From: Axinella damicornis
Taxonomy: Eukaryota; Porifera; Demospongiae; Axinellida; Axinellidae
Assembly (NCBI GenBank): GCA_963931865.1
Contig: OZ007505.1
Coordinates: 20,746,074-20,810,073 of the forward strand
DNA length: 64,000 bases
Direction of reading: 5' to 3'
Part shown: positions 43,219 through 54,170 of the stretch, one piece after another
Layout of the letters: the number at the start of each line of letters is the position of its first letter
How positions within the stretch are numbered: the stretch's first letter is position 1
The notes under the pieces: model-generated
The model's input: only the letters and a program-made list of their open reading frames with translations
Databases searched by the model: none
What the model was told of the DNA's origin: nothing
Program-made: the position numbers and the translations under genes

Positions 43219-44187
43219 GTTGGTGAAGGAAGCTTGCACACCTTGCTGGCAACATACTCTCATTGTCTGGCTCCATTGAGCGTCATGCATGGGGAGAAAG
43301 ACTCCACTGTATGGAATGCTGGTAGACAATGTGGAATATGTACATCTGCCAAGCCATCAAGCAATGCTGCAATCATACTAACTGTTTAACTGTAGCATTA
43401 AAATGTTCGGACCCAAGTGCGTCCAACGCACAGTTGGATAACCCATAGCTGGTGTTTGTGTGAACGCTTGGAACACTTCACCTCAAGATGGCTGTTTGCA
43501 TTTATCATTGCAAAATGAATCTTTCATATCATTACCCATGGCCACATGCATGAAGTGGACTATGTGTCAAAAGTAATGGAAACGTTGGGGGCCCCCCTAA
43601 ACGTCGGGGGCCCCCGACGTTTAAAGGTAACCTAACGTAAAGGGGTATCTGCTACCTTAAGTGTGCAGAACGGTTTTAGTAATCAAAATTCACAAATGCA
43701 AGTATATTAACGTTTCGATTCTTAGTTTCAGGTATCGGAACTGGTCACATTGATACTGGTATCTGTGGCAAAAATGTGAATATCGGTAGCTAAACCCTTA
43801 CTCTAACCACATCCATCAGGAGCGAGGGTAGAGAGATCGCAAGCATGATGCATCAGTGAAGTGTTCACAGATACGGTGATACAAGTCTGGAGATACCAGT
43901 ATATCTATATCTTGGTTATGAATGCCACCGTTTCTAGAACAGGAATCAGCAAGGTCCCTAGCTCTCAGTGGTAGCCAGATGTGTTTCAATCTTGTATGAA
44001 GTCCTCTAAGCAAACAGATCGATCATTCTGAATGATTTCATTGTAGCTAGTTTCTTTCAACTTCCAAACGCATTATAAATGTTACAGCACAAAATAACAA
44101 TCATTACACGGTTTTACAATTAGCTACTGCATCATGCAGGCATTGTGTGTACAAATTTACAGCAGCATTGAATATTGAAATGCCTTT

Positions 44188-46937
44188 TCACTGAATGTAC
44201 AGTTCAATTGCTTCAATTGTGACATCTTCATTGGAAAAAATCCAATCGGTGTACACCCTGACTTCAATGTCATCGGTGGTGGACTGGGGTAGTTCTTTAC
44301 AGAACCAGGGTGGGGAGTTGAAACTGCAGCAGGAGCTGGTGGGACCACACCCACTACCATCCCAGAGAGGGTCATCAGGATAGAACCGTGATTGCCAGCG
44401 ATTACGACTGGCAGAGTCACAAAAATAGTCATTCCCCACAAATGGAGGTACAACTCCAGTGTAGGTAGTGTTGGTCTTGGTGCATGGACATGAGTATGGA
44501 TCAGCATGTTGTTCATCCAGAGTAGCAGCAAATGTCCATATGTGCCTCCTGGGATGACCGTGAGTGATGCTTACTCCATCCACATAGTTTCCATCCACCG
44601 TAAGAGCTCGGTTACTGTAGTATGGCGAAAAAGCTTCTGGTGATCCATACTGGTAAGCACTCACTTTCCCACACACCTTGCTGTACTTTATACTCTTAAC
44701 TGCAAATGTTAAACCAGTACTTCCAGGTCTAGTGATCCTTTCACACGATCTCTTCGAACGGCTGGTCAGCCTAAATCCTGTGGGGCAGTGGTGGGTGGAG
44801 TCAGTCATGTCGAGGTATGCTGCCCTCATCCACCCTCCCGTGCTACCACAGCAGTGTCTCTCCGTGTCACAGAACACCTGTACTGCAGTTCCATTAGAGC
44901 TGTTCACCCAGTAGTAGCCTGAGCTTGCAAGTGGATGTTGGGTAGCAATATCCTGGCAGGAGGAAGCCGGATTATCAGGTGTTGTCATTTTACAGTACAC
45001 CTGTACTACACCACTGGTAGAGCTGATCTTGTAGTAACCAGGTGGGCTGTGTGGGTTCAGCTCTGCTATCTCATGGCATGAAATTGGGAGGTACTGGATG
45101 GAGATATCTGTTCCATTACAAGATTGCACCTGGTCCTGCAAGCCTTCTGCAATATGTTTATGCAGTTCTTCAGTCCCTAAACAAATGTTGGAGTATGTGG
45201 TATGCAATTGAAATGAATGTCATCCATCCCAATGTCATTCCGGTTAATGGAGTCCAGGACCTGCATTAAATCCCTCGTATGTTGGAGATGCAGCATTCCT
45301 GGGCTATCACATCAAAATGAACTGCATGGTCTTACCATCCAAACTGCAACTGGTGTTCTGTAGTAGCTCCACCACCTCGTGATGGTTTTTCCTAGTGCTT
45401 GCTTCAGTTGTGTTCTGGAATGTGTCTATTTTGTCCTGTAACTTGATCACTTTGTCCTGAAAGTTGACCTGAAGGTTGTTAATTTTGTCCTGTAGGGTGG
45501 CCTGACCTGTGAGACATACATTGGTAAACTACATATGGGATATATCATCCTCATAATAGTTATAGCACAGAAATGAGTTGGAATGGAATGGGAACAGGAA
45601 CATCAAATTCCCTTGATTATTGCCAGTACAGACACAATCATGGAAATGTCCATATTCTGTCCCATTTTGATATTGTAATCTGCAGGGGCTAAAGGTATAC
45701 ATGCTCTGATGCTGTTGATGAAAGTACATATTTCTCACCTATATGTGACTGCAGGATTAGTGGTTTCAACCTATTGTCTCTTGTCAGAGTGTGATGCATT
45801 CCTTGGGCTCAGGCAGTGCACCTGAGTACAGTATGCTAGCAAGCACTAATCTAGCTAGGTCAAAGTGGTAAAAACTTTGCGCAGTACCATAGGTGACCTA
45901 GACCTGGATGTCATGATATCAAAATGTGAAGGATTACATTTCTATATTTCTAGCTTCCCTTTCTGTTTTATTTCTCACTGAGCATAAAGCCACAATTGTG
46001 AATGAATAGGAGGAACCACCAACAGGGGCGGCGGCACGGGGGGGGGGGGGGGGCAAGGGGGGCAAGCGCCCCCCCGAAAAATATTTAGGGGGGGCACCGC
46101 CCCCCCTAACTCCTAGCTAGCTACTATTAAACAGCCAACGGCTGCCCTATACTTAGTACTAGGCTGACTCGGCTAACCTTGTGATGTACGCGAATCGAGT
46201 TGCTGATCTGGCGCAGCATCGATCCTCATACATCTGGAACGCGCAGTACAAAGCACGAAGGTGCCACGAGAGCCCATCCTGATAACTGAAAAATGAAGGC
46301 GAAAAATTTTTTCCGCGCTTCGCGCGGACTGATCGGCGCTACGCGCCTCTATGCACTGCCTTCCGCAGCGTACGTAGGCTACGCCATCGGCTTGCCCCCC
46401 CAATCGAAAATACGTGCCGCCGCCCCTGACCAATTAAACTGCCCACTTGAAAAACAGGATCATACCATCCATGCAGATATTCTTAAAAGTTGCAAGTTCT
46501 TCCAGGAGTCTGTCAGTCTTGTCCTGTTGCTGGTACTGGAGGATCTGCAGCTTGTCCTGAAGGTGGCGCAACTCGTTCTGAACAGTCTCCAGCAGTAAAG
46601 CTGTAGGAGGGTAAAGTAGCTAACCTACAACAATCACAGACAGGCCCACAGTGTACCTGGGTTCTCCAGCAGGAACCTCTTGAGAATGTGGAGTGTGGCA
46701 TTCAGCCAGGTGTCAAGCTCACTCTCAACAGCAGCTGTCCGTGTAGCCACCCTGTCAAACTCCACTTTAGTGACACACTGTTCCCCTGAGTGTGAGGTCA
46801 ATTGATATAGCGTTGAGCACTTTCATGCTGTGACAGCTCTCACACCACTCACCTTGCTGCTGCTGAGCTGTGGCACTGACAGCTGGCAGGCTCACCAGCC
46901 CCAGCACAGCTAGACAGAAGAGTATCTTTACCTCCAT
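44188..46937 (-). CDS. Coiled-coil/fibrinogen-like secreted protein, copy G (intact)
   Basis: Exons: 46937-46853 (signal peptide, MEVKILFCLAVLGLV), 46785-46657, 46600-46466, 45506-45336, 45176-44188; 502 aa, all introns phase 1, no frame break. It has both C...GYY...VQV(Y/F)C repeats, CCGSTGGWMRAAYLDMTD, VGNDYFCDSAS, DPLWDGSGCGPTSSCC and PPWFCKELPQSTTDDIEV, ending IELYIQ. The second coiled-coil exon is 135 nt, three codons shorter than in A, B and D. A MITE with a GC-rich centre lies in intron 3. The TATA box is conserved at 46971-46977. Confidence 0.8.
46023..46428. mobile_element. 406-bp MITE with ACCAA target duplication
   Basis: The ends CAGGGGCGGCGGCACG and CGTGCCGCCGCCCCTG are perfect inverted repeats. 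ACCAA flanks both sides (46018-46022, 46429-46433). Inside are G- and C-runs (46038-46110) and GCGC-rich words. Its 5-bp target duplication and CAGG ends match the elements at 24237 and 25417. No transposase frame. Confidence 0.88.
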
Positions 46938-46970
46938 CGTACACACTATCATTAGATTATTATCAGGGCT

Positions 46971-46977
46971 TTTTATA
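46971..46977 (-). promoter_or_regulatory. TATA box of copy G
   Basis: Minus strand TAATTGACAATGGGGAGCAC then TATAAAA, about 35-40 bp before the start codon at 46937; the flanking sequence is shared with copies A and F. Confidence 0.6.
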
Positions 46978-47006
46978 GTGCTCCCCATTGTCAATTACAT
47001 GTACAT

Positions 47007-47281
47007 AGGTAAGACCATAAGTGTACAGGACACTAATATGAAAACAGCAAATGACGAAATATACTGTCACGAGTTCAGTGAGTATTGTGCTAAGTGGATG
47101 AATGGATTACCTTGAAAGGTTATAAACCTTCAAGATTCCCTTAATGCGTAAATATTACCTAATGCCAGTTTGTTCAAGTGACGTCAATGTACATGCGTTC
47201 GTACTGTCATCAATGACCTTCCCTTTACTACCCCTGACTTAGCACTTTTATGTAATGTAAACACACATGCATGCATGCGCA

Positions 47282-47313
<32 letters not shown>

Positions 47314-47322
47314 CACACATGT

Positions 47323-47358
<36 letters not shown>

Positions 47359-48038
47359 ACACACAGTGATGTGGTAAGGCTGGAGCAACCTGACCTAGAG
47401 CAGCAGAGGAACGAGCTGATTGTCAACATCAACAAGATTGTCAAGAATGGGTACGAAACACCCACAACCACCAACAGCAAATCTAGCCTCATTCCCAGGT
47501 CACACGAAGTGCGGAAAGTGCTTACTCCTTATATTGCTGGTGCAATGAACACCGCCTGCACAGTGAATTTGCATTGCAGAGTAATGTACATGTTGCTAAT
47601 ATCACAATGAACCAGATCAACAGTATAACAACTGCAACTGGGCTGCATAGTATGTACAGCTATAGCTTCAAGTGAAAGAATCAACAATCATGCAGTCTGT
47701 TTTCTTCTGTGCACTTGTCCCATGTACGTAGGTAAGACCATAAGTGTACAGGACACTAGTATGAAAACAGCAAATGACGAAATATACTGTCACGAGTTCA
47801 GTGAGTATTGTGCTAAGTGGATGAATGGATTACCTTGAAAGGTTATAAACCTTCAAGATTCCCTTAATGCGTAAATATTACCTAATGCCAGTTTGTTCAA
47901 GTGACGTCAATGTACATGCGTTCGTACTGTCATCAATGACCTTCCCTTTAGTACCCCTGACTTATAGCACTTTTTATGTAATGTAAACACACACGCATGC
48001 ATGCGCACGCACGCGCACACACACACACACACACACGT

Positions 48039-48072
<34 letters not shown>

Positions 48073-48449
48073 ACACACACACACACACACACACAGTGAT
48101 GTGGTAAGGCTGGAGCAACCTGACCTAGAGCAGCAGAGGAACGAGCTGATTGTCAACATCAACAAGATTGTCAAGAATGGGTACGAAACACCCACAACCA
48201 CCAACAGCAAATCTAGCCTCATTCCCAGGTCACACGAAGTGCGGAAAGTGCTTACTCCTTATATTGCTGGTGCAATGAACACCGCCTGCACAGTGAATTT
48301 GCATTGCAGAGTAATGTACATGTTGCTAATATCAAAATGAACCAGATCAACAGTATAACAACTGCAACTGGGCTGTGTACATGTACAGCTAGCTTCAAGT
48401 GAAAGAATCAACAACATCAGTCTGTTTTCTTCTGTGCACTTGTCCCAGA
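47007..48449. repeat. Tandem duplication, period about 723 bp, each unit with a dynein exon 10 remnant
   Basis: 47007-47729 and 47730-48449 are nearly identical, starting AGGTAAGACCATAAGTGTAC. Each contains a (CA)n tract and the exon 10 remnant (47367-47451; 48097-48181). In the remnant the first 22 or so codons are kept (DVVRLEQPDLEQQRNEL), but the end reads NKIVKNG and then runs into an arm of the CCTCATTCCCAGG hairpin family. The units differ mainly in CA-tract length. Confidence 0.88.
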
Positions 48450-48600
48450 GCCGGAGGAGGACCGTGGTGCCTTGGTCTCCAGTGTAGCCTGCGTGTCTAT
48501 CATGACCACCAGCCTGTGAATCACACTGCAGAGAGGGTGAACAACCTCTCACTGAGTCATCTTTCTTGCATGTGTGGTGCACGGGATAAGTAATATTTAT

Positions 48601-48764
48601 ATACCACTTTGCCGTGCATTACGGGTTTTAGTGCACGAGGGCAATCTAGTTAACGGTCGAGGGCGAGATAATGCACGAGCCTAAGGCGAGTGCATTATCC
48701 GCCCGAGACCGTTAACTAGATTGCCCGAGTGCACTAAAGCCCGTAATGCACGGCAAAGTGGTAT
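48601..48764. mobile_element. 164-bp palindromic element
   Basis: The left arm ATACCACTTTGCCGTGCATT and onward pairs with the right arm ending AATGCACGGCAAAGTGGTAT, almost over the whole length. The centre, around 48680, reads GCACGAGCCTAAGGCGAGTGC. Flanks are A/T rich. Probably a MITE. Confidence 0.8.
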
Positions 48765-49408
48765 CTAAACTACTTAGTGCAACTCACCGACCCGAGACAG
48801 CCTTTGATCTTTGAAAAGTGTGCATTATCTAGATAATGCACACTAAAGTGTGCATTAAGCGATTTAATGCTCCGTCATGTGATCGATTCTGAGGCGTCTG
48901 ATTCGTTGAGGGTCACGTGAGTAGCACTAATCATGTGTATCGTATACCTGGAGAACAGTCTGGGTAGCTATACATGGAAGCACATTCAACACACACGCCT
49001 AAACGTTATCACAAACACAATGAACATATATATACAACAGCTAGGATCAGAGAAGCCATGAGCCACAGCTTGTGACCTTGTCCCATCAAACTAACATAGC
49101 ACTTGCAGTAGCATTGAATATTCAACTTTACCCACACACCAATGAAGAAGTAACTCACTCCCCAGTTTGACATTGGGGAAAGGATTTGGGTTCGCTTGCT
49201 TACCGTGTCAACAGATGTCTTCAACTATGTGGTCGCGCATTAAGTACATTTGCCTATATCTCCATACAAAGAAACTATGCACCTAATAACAAGATGCACT
49301 TATAACAATCCTCAGATAAGAAGTGCACTTCATTTGGAATTATAGCTTATCCATGCACTCTATAGGATTGAAAATGGCTGAGTTTCTGGAAGACTGCATG
49401 AAGAGTAG

Positions 49409-49474
49409 CTTGGGATGAGAGTCGAACCTGTGACCAACACTGTCCAACAGTACACACTTATGAGTGAGCTACAC
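49409..49474 (-). repeat. tRNA-derived SINE-like fragment
   Basis: On the minus strand GTGTAGCTCACTCATAAG resembles a polymerase III A box and CAGGTTCGACTCTCATCCC a B box, spaced as in a tRNA. The acceptor stem does not close and no clean anticodon arm forms, so it is a relic rather than a tRNA gene. Confidence 0.45.
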
Positions 49475-49567
49475 TTAATATAGTATTCCTTCACAGTACA
49501 CCACCCACATACATACTATATACGACATCTGGAATATGGTTAACCTCGGTCAACATGATGCACTTAC

Positions 49568-51310
49568 ATCATTAGGAAGAGCGCAAATCCAGTGATGTAG
49601 TAATTCCTCTGAGCTCTGAAGACATTCCTCGTGCGGTTCAACTCAGCATCCAGGCTCGTCTTGCCATAGCGGGTGTCACCAGAACCATAGCTGTACATCT
49701 GTCGGACAGACTCTACATGGTACAGCAAGAGCATTCCTAGCACTGGCATTCCTCGCGACAACAGACCGTACACAGCTTAACAAACTACGTAATATCTATT
49801 CACTATAGAATAAACACAAGCAGATAAACAGCTGTACCCATAAACAGCCCAACGAGTATCACCAACACCACCCAGAATAAGGTCTTTGTGCCACGCTTCA
49901 ATTGAGAAATGAACTGTGAGTCAAACAGTCGCTTCCACCTGGGAATAAAACGATAGCTGTATTAAAATTTTGTGTTTTTGTTTATTAGAGCATGTGTTAT
50001 CGTGTTGTACCTCCTCTGGTGTACATAGAAGAGGAGGACCTCTCTAGCATTGCATCTGCACGTGCACTGCACAGACTACTGCAGATCGCAGGAGCTAGAG
50101 TACTTGAGATTACTGGAGATTACCAGAAAATTACCGGAGATTACCACAGATTACTGGAGATTACTGGAGATTACCAGAGATTACTGGAGATTACTGGAGA
50201 TTACCAGAGATTACCACAGATTACTGGAGATTACCAGAGATTACTGGAGATTACCAGAGGTTACTGGAGATCGCTTGGAGTTGTTGCTTCATACATGTAC
50301 GTACTGACAAATAAAATCCCAGTGGATTCTTTCCAAGGTCATGGGACAGTCACTCCAATGAGCACCGTAATATTGGTTACAGATTTAGAATAAATATTTG
50401 ACTGGAGAGGTCAATGTAGTTTCATGGGCCAGAGGGAAAAGAACGGTTGGTCACCTTAGACAGGTTTTTTTATGGACACTGCCGAAATGTTGGCAGAGCC
50501 AACATAATTCGGTATTGATCACATGATCTCAAATGGAGAACAAAAACAGGTTACGAGCTAGATGTCCTTCACAGTCACAGCAAAAACGGTACAAACAACA
50601 CCAACCATAATAATTTCTTGCTGATCACTGACATCATAGAACGGCAGTACAGTTGTGTTCTTCCTAGTCAATTTGCTACGACAAAATGACGTCACATTGA
50701 ATTCCTCTGTGCCATGGAATAACGACCATGCTCTTATCCTCCTTGCGAATGTCTGGCCGCAAGACTAAAGTTCGATGGTGGTGGAGGTGGACACAATACA
50801 TGGTCTTGTTGCTAGTTGTCTCCAGGATCAGAAGTTACCCTCATAGGCATGCCTGACCATGATCTGAAGGCGTCTGATCTGTTGATCTTGTGACCCTGAG
50901 CTTGTTTGATTGTTTCCTAAATCACCTCAGGTAGTCGCAGGGTGTGGCAAGAGGCTGGCCCGCAAGACTACACTTCAGGTGCACCTTGGTCACAAGCACT
51001 CGTACAGGCAGAATAACAAGACTGTAATAGAGTCCACGTGGACTCTATTATCTATGATGTAACCAAGAGTACTAGTAAAATCAACCCAGGTCAAGGGACT
51101 TCTACTAGCAGCTTCCTAATCTTGAGAATGCTTCGTGAGACCATGCAAAGAAAGGGTGTGTGCACTATTAAGTACACACCCCCTCCTCAGACAGAGCAAG
51201 AACTTCTATACTTACAGTGCGGGGTTTATGAAGGGCAAGCAGAGAAGTAGGGTGACCGCTATCTCGAAGTAGAGGTAGAACGCCACGCTAGTCCACAGCA
51301 AGGAAGGCAT
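49568..51310 (-). pseudogene. Second BCAP31-like gene, membrane-domain exons only
   Basis: Exons: 51310-51216 (MPSLLWTSVAFYLYFEIAVT), 49938-49838 (WKRLFDSQFISQLKRG...), 49712-49568 (ESVRQMY...FRAQRNYYITGFALFLM). The last two equal in length and phase exons 2 and 3 of the complete BCAP31 gene upstream, and the frames are open. Exon 3 ends at a good donor, but no exon 4 equivalent is found in the next kilobase, where a SINE-like relic and palindromes lie, and beyond that dynein remnants. The coiled-coil tail and dilysine signal are therefore missing. It is either a truncated copy or a gene with remote or unrecognised last exons. Confidence 0.7.
50105..50272. repeat. 10-bp minisatellite
   Basis: About 17 units of GGAGATTACT alternating with AGAGATTACC, in intron 1 of the truncated BCAP31 copy. 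Open frames across it are repeat translations. Confidence 0.9.
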
Positions 51311-51571
51311 GACGATGATGATACTGTGTTAGGGGCTAATTCCATTCCCAAACGCAGTCTGGACCCAGTCTCATCCCAGAGTCTCATCCCCAGACAGTCA
51401 GTCTGGATCCGGAAAGGAATTCATTCTCAGTATGTAGTGGGTTAAAAAACCACATGCATGTAGGCACAAATTACTCGACTCGTGTTCAAGTAGAAGTATA
51501 CTCTATTGTGCGTGCAGCTAGTGTGCATGCAAAATGCAAAGCTGTGATTCCATCATAATTATGCTAGACTG

Positions 51572-53753
51572 CTACTGGTCTTTCTTGCTCTCCTGCTCCC
51601 CCTCCAGCTCTTGCACACGATTCTGCAGGGAAAGGAGTGCAACCCACACAGTCATACCAGCCACAAACAATCCCAGGAAGATCTCCCAAACACTGTGTAT
51701 CTTCCTAACACTATCATACCAGGACTAGGCTCCCCCCGTGAGCGCGGAGTATTTTTCGTCGCCGCACTCATGGGGGGTTGGGGGAGAGCTTGGGAATGAG
51801 GCTAATCCCAGACCCTAACCCTCCCTCGCCAGGTTAGGGTCTGTGATCCAGACTACCTCCTAACAGGGTAAAGGCAAAACTAGTCCAAACTAGAGATGTT
51901 CATAGAACACATACCCCGCGCGGAACGTCTACAGGATACAGTGCAGCTACAATCGACGTGACATATCTCTGCCGATCGCATCGAACAAGTGCTATCGCGT
52001 ATACTGTGTTCGTGTATGGCCATATCCAAGGTGTGGGAGTGACCACTTACCGTATATACAACAACGTGCATATTGTGAAGTTGAAGAGGTGGGGCCAAAC
52101 GTTACGAATAATAGGAAATAGCTGGAAAAACAGCCTAAACGAAGCGCCTTGACTTCAGTCAGGTACACATAGAGCAGTTTTTTGCTATTTGCTATTGTTT
52201 GACTCCCTTTCGATGGTTTATGAGGGTCTATGTGGCAAAAGTTCAATTTTTTTCGCCTGACAGACAGACGACAGACGACTGACTGACTGACTGACTGACT
52301 GACTGACTGACGGACAAAACCGATTGCTTAACCCCGCTTCGCGCATGCGCGCGCGGGGTAATAACTGGTAACAGTTAAGCTAGTCAGTCGTACCTGTAGT
52401 TTCTGATTTTCTTCTGCCAGACGGTCGTACTCTGCATTAGTGGACTCTGCCTGCTTCTTTATGGCAACAACACTGGCTTGGGACTCCTTCAGTTCTGGAA
52501 TGGAGAAACGAAACAGCAGAATTGAAATCTGAGTTTCAAGATAAAATTCAACGTACTAGTAGCTGAATGAGTAACTACAAACATGTACACAGTATACCAG
52601 CAGTGGGCAATACTGAGAACTGCAGTATTATGAAACAAATGTTGTCGTTATTGCAAAGCTGTATTAATGGCCAATATCTAACTGTCAGTGATCAATACTA
52701 TCGGCATAATGGTGGGTTGGTATGAAAACAAAACCTTGATCATCATGCTCTTTCCCAGGCCTGGGAACAACCAGAACAAGGCTGATGCTCACCCTAGCCT
52801 CATTCCCAGGCCTGGGAGCAACCAGAACAAGGCTGATGCTCACCCTAGCCTCATTCCCAGGCCTGGGAGCAACCAGAACAAGGCTGATGCTCACCCTAGC
52901 CTCATTCCCAGGCCTGGGAACAACCAGAACAAGGCTGATGCTCACCCTGGCCTCATTCCCAGGCCTGGGAGCAACCAGAACAAGGCTGATGCTCACCCTA
53001 GCCTCATTCCCAGGCCTGGGAACAACCAGAACAAGGCTGATGCTCACCCTAGCCTCATTCCCAGGCCTGGGAACAACCAGAACAAGGCTGATGCTCACCC
53101 TAGCCTCATTCCCAGGCCTGGGAACAACCAGAACAAGGCTGATGCTCACCCTAGCCTCATTCCCAGGCCTGGGAACAACCAGAACAAGGCTGATGCTCAC
53201 CCCCAATACAGTTATGTAAACTGAGTACTCACCAGCCTTCAGTGAATTGCACTCCTCCTGTGAGGGGCCCTTGGGTGCTTCCTACACAAACAATCAGACA
53301 GTGTGGCAGACGTGAGGACATTCACAGCAACATACCACCACACTAGGGACTGCACACAATGACCTACGAGTCCGTGTAGTTTACAGATCACATACTCATC
53401 AAATGAAGGGATCAATCGAACAATCACAATAGGAGTAACATTTGACCAATCAAAGGCTCTCATTCAGCTGCTGGACAGGAAGTGAAAGGGCCTGAATTGC
53501 AATTTGTGGCTGAATACTACACTCATTTCAGATCTGCACTGTCTTAGAATTCCTACACATCATCAGAGCAGACTGAACCATCACTCTCACCTTCTCTCCA
53601 GCTCCCCCTCCCTGCTGCTGCTCCTGGTCGATGCGTCTCTGCAGCTCAGCACTGGCAGACCGTGCCTGGCTGAGGGCGGCAGAGTGGGAGGCCTCCAGGG
53701 TGGCATACCTCGACAAAATTGTGAGCAGACGGTGGATCACACTGAGGATGTGC

Positions 53754-53820
<67 letters not shown>

Positions 53821-53867
53821 TGTGCGTGAGTGTGTGTGAGTGTGTGTGTGTGGGTGTGTGTGTGTGT

Positions 53868-53928
<61 letters not shown>

Positions 53929-54129
53929 TGTGGGATAGGGTATATAGCATGGGTGTCCTGTGTGCATGCTCATTATCAAGCTCTCACAATCCTCAGTCAT
54001 TGAGAGTAATCACATGACTCAGGTAGAAGCCTTCTGCTAAGGACCTGGCTATAGAATGATCTGGGCCTGGAAACGATCGAGACTATATATAAGTGAGTGT
54101 TCTGGTCAGGGGCCCAGCAACAAACTGAA

Positions 54130-54170
<41 letters not shown>

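Noticed and set aside
48442..48545. Possible + strand exon after an acceptor-like CTTGTCCCAG
   Set aside because: The short frame ends quickly, matches no dynein exon I can place and has no partner exon.
49409..49474. Functional tRNA gene
   Set aside because: A and B boxes are visible but the acceptor stem and anticodon arm do not fold properly.
50105..53201. CRISPR-like arrays
   Set aside because: The repeats are contiguous with no unique spacers, and the DNA is from an animal nucleus.
52685..53224. Frames of 144-178 residues with 17-residue repeats
   Set aside because: The 51-bp minisatellite has no stop in several frames; it lies inside a BCAP31 intron.
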